A program made the translations under genes and the position numbers. From an alpha proteobacterium AAP38 (GTDB lineage Bacteria; Pseudomonadota; Alphaproteobacteria; Azospirillales; Azospirillaceae): 41,683 bases of DNA. This document shows, piece by piece, positions 7,767 to 15,365 of this stretch (positions are counted from its first letter, which is position 1; each line of letters begins with the position of its first letter). The stretch lies in NCBI GenBank assembly GCA_001296005.1, contig LJHR01000054.1, positions 1-41,683 of the forward strand. Direction: 5' to 3'. Below the pieces are notes generated by a model that did not search any database, was not told the origin of the DNA, and saw only the letters and a program-made list of their open reading frames with translations.

Positions 7767-8945
7767 ATGTCCGCCTGCCCCGCCCCCGCCCTGCTGACCG
7801 ATTTCCTGCCCGCCGATTGGCGCGATGCGCAATTGCTGGGCCGCATGGATTTCGGACAGGGGCCATCGCCGGTGCTGATCAAGGGCGGGCGGCTTTATGA
7901 CCTGTCCGAACAGGCGCCCACGGTGGCGGACCTGCTGAACGGCCTGCCGGACGGTGCCCTGCCCGAGGGTGGCAAGGATCTGGGCGATGCCGGCGGTATC
8001 AAGGTGGCGCTCGCCTGGGGGGAACCGCTTCCCGGCGCGCCGGCCCTGCTACCCCCCATCGACCTGCACTGCATCAAGGCGGCCGGCGTCACCTTTGCCG
8101 TATCCGCCCTGGAACGCGTGATCGAGGAGCGGGCGCGGGGCGATTATGCCAAGGCCAATGAAATCCGCGCCGACCTGTCGGCCCGCATCGGCACCGACCT
8201 GCGCGCGGTCAAACCGGGTTCGCCCGAAGCCGCCTCGCTGAAGCAGGCGCTGATCGCTGATGGCCTGTGGTCGCAATATCTGGAAGTCGCCATCGGCCCG
8301 GATGCGGAGATTTTCACCAAAGGCCCGACCCTGTCGTCCGTCGGCTGGGGTGCCCATATCGGTGTGCGGTCGGACAGCGACTGGAACAATCCGGAGCCGG
8401 AACTGGCGCTGGCCGTCGATGGTAAGGGCCGTGTCCATGGCGCGACACTGGGCAATGACGTGAACCTGCGGGATTTTGAGGGGCGGTCGGCCCTGCTTCT
8501 GTCCAAGGCCAAGGACAATAACGCGTCCTGCGCGCTGGGACCCTTCATCCGCCTGTTCGACGGCAATTTCACCATCGATGATGTCCGCAATGCCGAGGTG
8601 ACGGTGAGCGTGACGGGCGAGGATGGGTTTGTCCTGAACGGCAAGTCCAACATGGCCTTCATCAGCCGCGATCCGCTGGATCTGGTGGGCCAGACCATTT
8701 CCAAGAACCATCAGTACCCGGACGGTTTCGTGCTGTTCATGGGCACCCTGTTCGCGCCCATCGATGACCGCGACGCGCCCGGCAAGGGCTTCACCCACAA
8801 AAGAGGCGACATCGTCACGATCGCCAGCCCCCGTCTTGGCAGTTTGTCCAACAAGGTCGTCGGCTGCCATGAGGCGCCGGAATGGAACTTCGGCATCGGT
8901 GATCTGATGCGCAATCTGGCCCGCCGCGGCCTGCTGCGCGCCTGA
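7767..8945 (+). CDS. xylX: 2-keto-3-deoxy-D-xylonate dehydratase, FAH superfamily
   Basis: A 392-aa protein of the fumarylacetoacetate hydrolase fold. In the Weimberg pathway it dehydrates 2-keto-3-deoxyxylonate to alpha-ketoglutarate semialdehyde in the cytoplasm. Family blocks seen are NPEPELALAV (metal-binding acidic residues), GNDVNLRDFEGRSAL and KDNNASCALGPFI. The ATG at 7767 has AGGGAG 10 bases upstream; a TTG at 7761 is possible. The specific call rests on being first in a cluster with an SDR dehydrogenase, an SMP-30 lactonase and an IlvD/Edd dehydratase, the same set as Caulobacter xylXBCD. L-arabinose pathways usually use a DapA-type enzyme at this step, which argues for xylose. A LacI operator lies about 55 bases upstream. 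Confidence 0.85.
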   Translation: MSACPAPALLTDFLPADWRDAQLLGRMDFGQGPSPVLIKGGRLYDLSEQAPTVADLLNGLPDGALPEGGKDLGDAGGIKVALAWGEPLPGAPALLPPIDLHCIKAAGVTFAVSALERVIEERARGDYAKANEIRADLSARIGTDLRAVKPGSPEAASLKQALIADGLWSQYLEVAIGPDAEIFTKGPTLSSVGWGAHIGVRSDSDWNNPEPELALAVDGKGRVHGATLGNDVNLRDFEGRSALLLSKAKDNNASCALGPFIRLFDGNFTIDDVRNAEVTVSVTGEDGFVLNGKSNMAFISRDPLDLVGQTISKNHQYPDGFVLFMGTLFAPIDDRDAPGKGFTHKRGDIVTIASPRLGSLSNKVVGCHEAPEWNFGIGDLMRNLARRGLLRA

Positions 8946-9018
8946 TCGCCTTCGCCCTTTCCTGATCTGTCCCCTTCCCCGATCTGTCAATGCAACGCCC
9001 CACCCTGGATTACCCATC

Positions 9019-9780
9019 ATGACCCATGCGATTTACCCCAGCCTGCGCGGAAAGCGGGTGCTGATCACCGGCGGCGGTTCCGGTATCGGCGCCGGCCTGG
9101 TGGAGGCCTTTGTCCGACAGGGGGCCCGCGTCCATTTCGTCGATGTGGCGGTCCAGGACAGCGAGGAATTGCTGGCCAGCCTGTCAGGTGCCGAGGTGCC
9201 GCCGCACTTCCAGCGCTGCGACCTGACCGACCTGGATGCAGTGAAATCCACGATCAACGGCATTATCGCGGCCGAGGGTGGTATCGATGTCCTGGTGAAC
9301 AATGCCGCCAATGATGACCGCCACAAGGTCGAAGAGGTGACGCCCGAGTACTGGGACAACCGGATGGCGGTGAACCTGCGCCACCTGTTCTTCGCGGCCC
9401 AGGCGGTCGCCCCGTCGATGAAGGCCAATGGCGGCGGGGCCATCGTCAATCTGGGCTCCATCTCCTGGCATCTGGCCCTGCCGGAAATCGCCCTGTACCA
9501 GACGGCCAAGGCCGCGATCGAGGGCATGACCCGCGCGCTGGCCCGCGATCTGGGCGAGGATAATATCCGCGTCACCTGCGTCGTGCCGGGCGGGGTGAAG
9601 ACCCCGCGCCAGATGCGCCTCTGGCACAATCCGGAGGAAGAGGCCCGCATGCTGGGCCTGCAATGCCTGAAGCAGCGTGTTGAGCCGCGCGATATCGCGG
9701 CAATGGTGCTATTCCTGGCCTCCGACGATGCGCGGCTGTGCACGGCGCACAACTACTTCGTCGATGCGGGGTGGCGATGA
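9019..9780 (+). CDS. xylB: D-xylose 1-dehydrogenase, short-chain dehydrogenase family
   Basis: A 253-aa classical SDR that should oxidise D-xylose to xylonolactone with NAD(P)+. The nucleotide-binding motif TGGGSGIG is at residues 17-24, NNAA follows in the fold, and the catalytic triad appears as S147, Y160 and K164 (YQTAK). The C-terminal block CVVPGGVKTPRQ is also typical. An aspartate at the end of the second strand (HFVDVAV) suggests preference for NAD+. The Shine-Dalgarno match is weak. Its stop overlaps the xylC start by 4 bases. Specificity for xylose is inferred from the neighbours; L-arabinose or another aldose cannot be excluded from the sequence. Confidence 0.86.
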   Translation: MTHAIYPSLRGKRVLITGGGSGIGAGLVEAFVRQGARVHFVDVAVQDSEELLASLSGAEVPPHFQRCDLTDLDAVKSTINGIIAAEGGIDVLVNNAANDDRHKVEEVTPEYWDNRMAVNLRHLFFAAQAVAPSMKANGGGAIVNLGSISWHLALPEIALYQTAKAAIEGMTRALARDLGEDNIRVTCVVPGGVKTPRQMRLWHNPEEEARMLGLQCLKQRVEPRDIAAMVLFLASDDARLCTAHNYFVDAGWR

Positions 9781-10658
9781 CCGATCTTTCCTCCATCAAG
9801 CCCGATCCTCTGTGGGAACTGGGTGGTATTCTTCTGGAAGGCGCCTGCTGGGACGCGGAGAAATCCGTGCTCTGGTTCGTCGATATCAAGAAGCGGCTGA
9901 TCCACCGTCTGGACCCGGCCACGGGAAAGCGCGACAGCTGGACCGCCCCGGACCAGCCGGGCTTTGTCCTGCCCCGCGCGTCCGGCGGGCTGGTGGTGGG
10001 CATGCCCTTCGGCCTGTATCATTTCGATCCGGCGGCGGGCAGCTTTGCCAAGCTGACCAGTGTTGAGGCCGACCGTGTAGGCAACCGCCTGAATGACGGT
10101 TTCACCGATGCCACGGGCCGCGTCTGGTTCGGCAGCATGAGCGATGGTGAATGCGCCGACAGCGGTGCCTTCTATCACTGGACCGGTGGGGAGCCGGTGC
10201 GGGTGCTGGACGGTATCTGCATCACCAACGGCCCCGCGACCAGCCCGGATGGCAAGGTTCTGTACCATACCGACACGCTGGGTCAGACCATCTATGCCGC
10301 CGATATCCAGGCCGACGGCTCCCTGGCTAACCGCCGTGTCTTTGCCAGAATCGGCAAGGATGAAGGCTATCCCGACGGGATGGCGGTGGACAGCGAGGGC
10401 TGCGTCTGGGTCGGGCTGTTCTTCGGCTGGGGTATCCGCCGCTATGCGCCCGATGGTACGCTGCTGGGCTTTGTGCGTTTCCCTGTTTCCAATATCACCA
10501 AGCTGGCCTTTGGCGGCCCGGACCTGAAGACGGTCTATGCCACCACCGCCACCTTGAACCTCAATGATGAACAGCGCGCGGCACAGCCCCTGGCCGGCGG
10601 CCTTTTCACATTCAAAAGCCCCGTGGCCGGACTTCCGCCCGCAAAGGTGCGCGCATGA
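9777..10658 (+). CDS. xylC: Xylonolactonase, SMP-30/gluconolactonase family
   Basis: A 293-aa six-bladed beta-propeller lactonase expected to open xylono-1,4- or 1,5-lactone to xylonate. The start at 9777 lies in an ATGA overlap with xylB and gives a product without extra N-terminal residues. Metal-site blocks of the family are present: E21 in LLEGACWD, N in NRLNDGFTDATG, and D in YPDGMAVDSEG. There is no signal peptide, so it works in the cytoplasm like its partners. It overlaps xylD by 4 bases, so xylB, xylC and xylD are translated as a coupled set. Length matches the Caulobacter enzyme closely. Confidence 0.88.
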   Translation: MTDLSSIKPDPLWELGGILLEGACWDAEKSVLWFVDIKKRLIHRLDPATGKRDSWTAPDQPGFVLPRASGGLVVGMPFGLYHFDPAAGSFAKLTSVEADRVGNRLNDGFTDATGRVWFGSMSDGECADSGAFYHWTGGEPVRVLDGICITNGPATSPDGKVLYHTDTLGQTIYAADIQADGSLANRRVFARIGKDEGYPDGMAVDSEGCVWVGLFFGWGIRRYAPDGTLLGFVRFPVSNITKLAFGGPDLKTVYATTATLNLNDEQRAAQPLAGGLFTFKSPVAGLPPAKVRA

Positions 10659-12442
10659 GCAGCGATAACAACGCCCCCCGCCGTTTCCGGTCGCGCGAAT
10701 GGTTCGATGCGCCGGGCCGCGCCGACATGACAGCGCTGTATCTTGAACGCTTCATGAATTACGGCCTGACGCCCAAGGAATTGCGTTCCGGCAAGCCGAT
10801 CATCGGTATTGCGCAGACGGGCAGCGACCTGTCCCCTTGCAACCGTATCCATGTGGAACTGGCTAAGCGTACGCGCGACGGCATCCGCGATGCGGGCGGC
10901 ATCCCGTTCGAATTTCCCGTCCATCCGATCTTTGAGAATTGCCGCCGTCCGACGGCGGCACTGGACCGCAACCTGGCCTATCTGGGTCTGGTGGAGGTTC
11001 TGCACGGCTATCCCATTGATGCCGTGGTCCTGACCACGGGCTGCGACAAGACAACGCCGTCGGGCGTGATGGCGGCCAGCACGGTGGACATACCGGCCAT
11101 CGTGCTGTCGGGCGGGCCGATGCTGGATGGCTGGTTCGAGGGCGATCTGGTCGGGTCCGGCACCGTCATCTGGCGCGGGCGCCGCCGTCTGGCCGCCGGT
11201 GAGATCACGGAAGAGGAATTCCTGGAACTGGCCGCCGCCAGCGCGCCGTCCGCCGGACACTGCAACACCATGGGCACGGCCAGCACCATGAACGCCATTG
11301 CCGAGGTGCTGGGCCTGTCCCTGCCCGGCTGTGCCGCCATCCCCGCACCCTACCGCGAACGCGGGCAGATGGCGTATGAGACGGGCCGGCGCATCGTGGA
11401 AATGGCCTATGAGGATCTGCGCCCGTCCAAGATCCTGACGCGCCAGTCCTTCATCAACGCCATCGTCGCCAATGCCGCCATCGGCGGATCAACCAATGCC
11501 CAGCCGCATATCGTGGCCATGGCCCGCCATGCCGGCATCGAGATCACCCATGATGACTGGCGCCAGTACGGGTACGATGTGCCGCTGCTGGTGAATTTGC
11601 AGCCCGCTGGCAAATATCTGGGCGAACGGTTCCACCGCGCCGGTGGCGTGCCCGCCGTACTGTGCGAGCTGGCGGGCGCGGGCAAGATCGACACCACCTG
11701 CCTGACCGTGTCGGGCAAGTCGGTTGCCGAGAATATCCAGGGCCGGGAGACGAACGACCGCGAGGTCATCTTCGCCTATGACAAGCCGCTGATGACGCGG
11801 GCGGGCTTCCTGGTGCTGAAGGGCAATCTGTTCGATTTCGCCATCATGAAAACCAGCGTGATCTCTGACGATTTCCGTCAGCGCTACTTGTCGCGCCCCG
11901 GTCATGAGGGTGTTTATGAAGGCCGGGCCATCGTCTTTGACGGGCCGGACGATTATCACGAGCGCATCAATGATGAGGCGCTGGGGATTGATGAGAACTG
12001 TATCCTGGTGGTGCGCGGGGCCGGCCCGTTGGGCTTCCCCGGCTCGGCGGAGGTGGTGAACATGCAGCCGCCCGATGCCCTGCTGAAGCGCGGCATCAAG
12101 AGCCTGCCCACCATCGGCGACGGGCGGCAGTCGGGCACCTCCGACAGCCCGTCCATCCTGAATGCCAGCCCGGAATCGGCGGCGGGCGGCGGTCTGGCGT
12201 GGCTGCGTACGGGCGACATCATCCGCCTGGATATCAACAAAGGCACCTGCGACATGCTGGTCGAGGATGGGGAACTGGCGCGGCGCCGGGCCGAAGACCC
12301 CGCCCCGCCCATCCCGGCCTCCAAGACGCCGTGGCAGGAGCTTTACCGCGATCATGTGGGCCAGCTGGACAGCGGCGGCTGTTTGGAAATGGCCTTGAAG
12401 TACCGTGGCGTGGCGGACGAAACACCGCGCCACAATCATTGA
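10655..12442 (+). CDS. xylD: Xylonate dehydratase, IlvD/Edd family
   Basis: A 595-aa iron-sulfur dehydratase that turns D-xylonate into 2-keto-3-deoxyxylonate. Cysteines C62 (SPCNR), C130 (TTGCDKTTPS) and C203 (GHCNTMGTAS) match the cluster-binding set of sugar-acid dehydratases in this family. Other family blocks are NPSP-like RQSGTSDSPSILNASPES near the C-terminus and the ending PRHNH, which I recall from Caulobacter XylD. The sequence reads as very close to that enzyme throughout (ALYLERFMNYG, GRETNDREVIF). It follows xylC with an ATGA overlap. Repeat R3 lies just downstream and may limit read-through to the transporter gene. Confidence 0.93.
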   Translation: MSSDNNAPRRFRSREWFDAPGRADMTALYLERFMNYGLTPKELRSGKPIIGIAQTGSDLSPCNRIHVELAKRTRDGIRDAGGIPFEFPVHPIFENCRRPTAALDRNLAYLGLVEVLHGYPIDAVVLTTGCDKTTPSGVMAASTVDIPAIVLSGGPMLDGWFEGDLVGSGTVIWRGRRRLAAGEITEEEFLELAAASAPSAGHCNTMGTASTMNAIAEVLGLSLPGCAAIPAPYRERGQMAYETGRRIVEMAYEDLRPSKILTRQSFINAIVANAAIGGSTNAQPHIVAMARHAGIEITHDDWRQYGYDVPLLVNLQPAGKYLGERFHRAGGVPAVLCELAGAGKIDTTCLTVSGKSVAENIQGRETNDREVIFAYDKPLMTRAGFLVLKGNLFDFAIMKTSVISDDFRQRYLSRPGHEGVYEGRAIVFDGPDDYHERINDEALGIDENCILVVRGAGPLGFPGSAEVVNMQPPDALLKRGIKSLPTIGDGRQSGTSDSPSILNASPESAAGGGLAWLRTGDIIRLDINKGTCDMLVEDGELARRRAEDPAPPIPASKTPWQELYRDHVGQLDSGGCLEMALKYRGVADETPRHNH

Positions 12443-12455
12443 GGCTGGTGGTTTC

Positions 12456-12604
12456 GTTGCTCCCTCACCCTCCCATTGGCTGACGCCAACGGGCCCCTCC
12501 CTCTCCCGCCCCAGCGGGCGAGGGGCGAAATTAAAACCCCTCGCCCACGAACGTGGGAGAGGGAGGGGCCCAAGCCGAAAGGCTTGGGAGGGTGAGGGAA
12601 CGAC
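12456..12604. repeat. Nested palindromic repeat R3
   Basis: A full-length copy with the same terminal arms as R2 (TCCCTCACCCTCCCA and complement). The left mini-hairpin is TTGGCTGACGCCAA and the right AAGCCGAAAGGCTT. Its central part includes CGAGGGGCG opposite CCCCTCGCC. It starts 14 bases after the xylD stop and fills much of the gap to the transporter gene. Confidence 0.85.
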
Positions 12605-12672
12605 ATCCGGAGAGTGCGTTTCGGGGGGATGGCCGGGGTCAACCGCGGCCGAACAACAACAAGGAGACAGTG

Positions 12673-14082
12673 ATGAGCGGTTCCCAGGAGGAACAGGTCA
12701 ATATGGGCTATGTCGCCGCCATCGTGGCGGTGGCGACCATCGGCGGCTTCATGTTCGGCTATGACAGCGGCGTCATCAACGGCACCGTGGAAGGCCTGAA
12801 GAAGGCCTTCAATTCGAACAGCATCGATACCGGCTTCAATGTCGCGTCGATCCTGCTGGGCTGTGCCGCTGGCGCGTTCAGCGCAGCGCGGCTGGCCGAT
12901 ATCATGGGCCGCCGCAATGTGATGATGATCGCAGCCCTGCTGTTCATCCTGTCCGCCATCGGCACCGGTGCAGCCCACAGCTCCACCGTGTTCGTCATTG
13001 CCCGCCTGATCGGCGGTCTGGCGGTGGGCGCGGCCTCGGTCCTGTCGCCTGCCTACATCTCCGAAGTGACGCCGGCCTCCATCCGTGGCCGCCTGTCCTC
13101 GGTGCAGCAGATCATGATCATCTCCGGCCTGACCGGCGCCTTCCTGGGCAATTACCTGATCGCCCATTATGCCGGCGGCTCGACGGAGCCGTTCTGGCTG
13201 GGCTATGAGGCCTGGCGCTGGATGTTCTGGGCGCAGATCATCCCGGCCAGCCTGTTCCTAGGCGCCCTGCTGATCATCCCGGAAAGCCCGCGCTATCTGG
13301 TGGTGAAGGGCCGGGATGAAGAGGCGAAGGCCGTCCTGACCCGCCTGTTCGGCCCCGTTGCCGGTGCCGCCAAGGTCGTGGAAATCCGCGAAAGCCTGGC
13401 CCAGGATCAGCACAAGCCCAAGCTGTCCGACCTTCTGGACAAGGCCACGGGCAAGGTCCGTCCCATCGTCTGGGTCGGTATCGGTCTGGCCGTGTTCCAG
13501 CAGCTGGTCGGCATCAATGTCGTGTTCTATTACGGCGCCGTCCTGTGGCAGGCGGTGGGTTTCTCCGAGGCCGACGCGCTGCGCATCAACATCCTGTCGG
13601 GCGCACTGTCCATCCTGGGCTGCCTTGCCTCCATGGCGCTGGTGGACAAGCTGGGGCGCAAGCCGCTGCTGGCCATAGGGTCGGCGGGCATGGCCATCAC
13701 GCTGGGCATCATGGTCGCCTGCTTTGCGTCCGGCTCCATCGTCGATGGCAAGCTGCATCTGTCCGACAATGTCGGTGTGATCGCCCTGATCAGCGCCAAT
13801 GCCTATGCAGTGCTGTTCAATTTCTCCTGGGGCCCCGTCATGTGGGTCATGCTGGGTGAGATGTTCCCCAACCAGATCCGTGGCTCCGGTCTGGCCGTGT
13901 CGGGCTTTGCCCAGTGGACGGCCAATTTCGGCATCACCATGACCTTCCCGATCATGCTGACGACCATCGGCCTGACGGGTGCCTATGGCTTCTACGCCTT
14001 CTTCGCGCTCATCTCCTTCTTCTTCGTGCGCGCCATGGTGCATGAGACGAAGGGTCGGGAGCTGGAGAAGATGGAAGGCTGA
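12673..14082 (+). CDS. Sugar-porter MFS transporter (xylose/H+ symporter type)
   Basis: A 469-aa inner-membrane sugar:proton symporter with about 12 membrane segments. The start at 12673 has AAGGAGA 6 bases upstream and gives an N-terminus that goes straight into segment 1. Sugar-porter signatures are clear: FGYDSGVING in segment 1, GRR after segment 2, PESPRYLV before the central loop, QQLVGINVVFYYG in segment 7 (the sugar-contacting glutamines and asparagine of XylE) and DKLGRKPLL after segment 8. Its place between xylD and the LacI gene points to xylose uptake. It has no recognisable LacI-type operator of its own in the 68 bases after R3, so it may depend on transcription from xylX. Transport of other pentoses or hexoses is possible. 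Confidence 0.9.
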   Translation: MSGSQEEQVNMGYVAAIVAVATIGGFMFGYDSGVINGTVEGLKKAFNSNSIDTGFNVASILLGCAAGAFSAARLADIMGRRNVMMIAALLFILSAIGTGAAHSSTVFVIARLIGGLAVGAASVLSPAYISEVTPASIRGRLSSVQQIMIISGLTGAFLGNYLIAHYAGGSTEPFWLGYEAWRWMFWAQIIPASLFLGALLIIPESPRYLVVKGRDEEAKAVLTRLFGPVAGAAKVVEIRESLAQDQHKPKLSDLLDKATGKVRPIVWVGIGLAVFQQLVGINVVFYYGAVLWQAVGFSEADALRINILSGALSILGCLASMALVDKLGRKPLLAIGSAGMAITLGIMVACFASGSIVDGKLHLSDNVGVIALISANAYAVLFNFSWGPVMWVMLGEMFPNQIRGSGLAVSGFAQWTANFGITMTFPIMLTTIGLTGAYGFYAFFALISFFFVRAMVHETKGRELEKMEG

Positions 14083-14092
14083 TTGCAGGCGT

Positions 14093-14237
14093 GGCTCCCT
14101 CACCCTCCCAAGCCTTCCGACTTGGGCCCCTCCCTCTCCCACCTACGTGGGCGAGGGGTGGAAATTTCGCCCCTCGCCCGTCTGCAGGACAGGGAGGGGC
14201 CCGTCGGCACCAGCCGATGGGAGGGTGAGGGAGCGAC
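14093..14237. repeat. Nested palindromic repeat R4, in opposite orientation
   Basis: Same terminal arms as R2 and R3, but the mini-hairpins are exchanged: the left arm has the AAGCC-type hairpin (AAGCCTTCCGACTT) and the right arm the complement of the GGCTGGCGCC type (GTCGGCACCAGCCGAT). The copy is therefore inverted relative to R1-R3. It begins 10 bases after the transporter stop. Confidence 0.83.
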
Positions 14238-14243
14238 GCATAC

Positions 14244-14257
14244 CGGAAACGGTTGCG
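14244..14257. promoter_or_regulatory. Weak LacI-like site before the lacI-type gene
   Basis: CGGAAACGGTTGCG keeps the central CG and the flanking A/T pairs of LacI-family operators but differs from TGnTAnCGnTAnCA at several bases. It is about 50 bases before the regulator's start and could serve autoregulation. The match is poor. Confidence 0.22.
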
Positions 14258-14308
14258 CGCGAGGCCGACAAGGCCAATAAAGGGGCGGTTTCAAATCCAG
14301 GGGTGATC

Positions 14309-15358
14309 ATGGAAAGACAACGGCGGCGCGGTACCCAGGCGGTGACCATCCGTGAGGTGGCGGCCCGTGCCGGTGTTTCATCCATGACGGTGTCCCGCGT
14401 CATCAACAAGGATGACAAGGTCAACGAGAATACCCGCGCCCTGGTCGAAGTGGCGATCAAGGAACTGAACTACACCCCCAACCCTGCCGCCCGCCGTCTG
14501 GCAGGCTCTGAGGTGCTGCGCATCGGCCTGCTTTATTCCAACCCGTCCAGCGCCTATCTGTCGGAATTCCTGGTGGGCGCCCTGGATGAAAGCAGCCGGG
14601 AAGGCCATCAGCTGGTGGTGGAAAAATGCGCCGGCACGGCCAAGGCGACGGCGTCGGTGACGCGTCTGCTGGCCGGTGGCGTCAATGCCTTCATCCTGCC
14701 GCCGCCGCTGTGTGAGTCCAAGCCGATCCTGACCATGCTGGAAGAGGCGAATGTGCTGGCGGTGGCCGTGGCCACGGGCCGGCCCAACCCGCATCTGCCC
14801 ACCATCCGCATCGACAATTACGCGGCCTCCAAGCAGATGACGGAGCATCTGATCGGTCTTGGCCATACCCGCATCGGCTATATCAAAGGCAACAAGAACC
14901 AGTCGGCGTCGGACATGCGCTATCATGGTTTCATGGATGCCTGCACCGAGGCGGGGCTGAAACCCGCCGACATCCTGGTCGAACAGGGCCAGTATGATTA
15001 CGCATCGGGCCTGGAGGCGGCGGAAAAGCTGCTGGCCGCCGACCCGCGACCGACCGCCATCTTTGCAGCCAATGATGACATGGCCGCCGCCACCATCTCT
15101 GTCGCCCACCGGCTGCATCTGGATGTGCCGAACGATCTGTCGGTGGCCGGTTTCGACGATACGCTGATCGCCACCACCGTCTGGCCGCCGCTGACCACCA
15201 TCCGCCAGCCCATCGCCGCCATGGGCAAGGCCGCCGTGGCCGCCCTGGCCAATGCCATGCGCAACAAATGGCAGCCAGGCCGCAGCGGCGACGGGCCGGA
15301 ACAGAAGCTGCTGGCCTATAAGCTGGTGAAGCGGGAAAGCACGATCCCGGTCGAATAA
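14309..15358 (+). CDS. xylR: LacI-family transcriptional regulator of the xylose genes
   Basis: A 349-aa LacI/GalR-type regulator. The N-terminal helix-turn-helix reads VTIREVAARAGVSSMTVSRV (residues about 12-31), with the hinge helix around NPAARRLAG, then a periplasmic-binding-protein-like effector domain (HLIGLGHTRIGYIKG, PTAIFAANDDMAAATISVAH, LSVAGFDD). The ATG at 14309 has AGGGG 5 bases upstream. It closes the xylan/xylose cluster and is the natural ligand-responsive repressor for the operators at 653, 5122 and 7700; xylose is the expected inducer. The symbol follows Caulobacter usage and rests on context. The gene converges on the phosphodiesterase gene with only 7 bases between the two stops. 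Confidence 0.85.
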   Translation: MERQRRRGTQAVTIREVAARAGVSSMTVSRVINKDDKVNENTRALVEVAIKELNYTPNPAARRLAGSEVLRIGLLYSNPSSAYLSEFLVGALDESSREGHQLVVEKCAGTAKATASVTRLLAGGVNAFILPPPLCESKPILTMLEEANVLAVAVATGRPNPHLPTIRIDNYAASKQMTEHLIGLGHTRIGYIKGNKNQSASDMRYHGFMDACTEAGLKPADILVEQGQYDYASGLEAAEKLLAADPRPTAIFAANDDMAAATISVAHRLHLDVPNDLSVAGFDDTLIATTVWPPLTTIRQPIAAMGKAAVAALANAMRNKWQPGRSGDGPEQKLLAYKLVKRESTIPVE

Positions 15359-15365
15359 AACCGGA

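Noticed and set aside
7767-12442. L-arabinose rather than D-xylose oxidation for the xylXBCD cluster
   Set aside because: Lactonase, dehydrogenase and dehydratase families are shared with arabinose routes, but the FAH-type enzyme, the xylan hydrolases and close resemblance to Caulobacter XylD favour xylose. It is not fully excluded.
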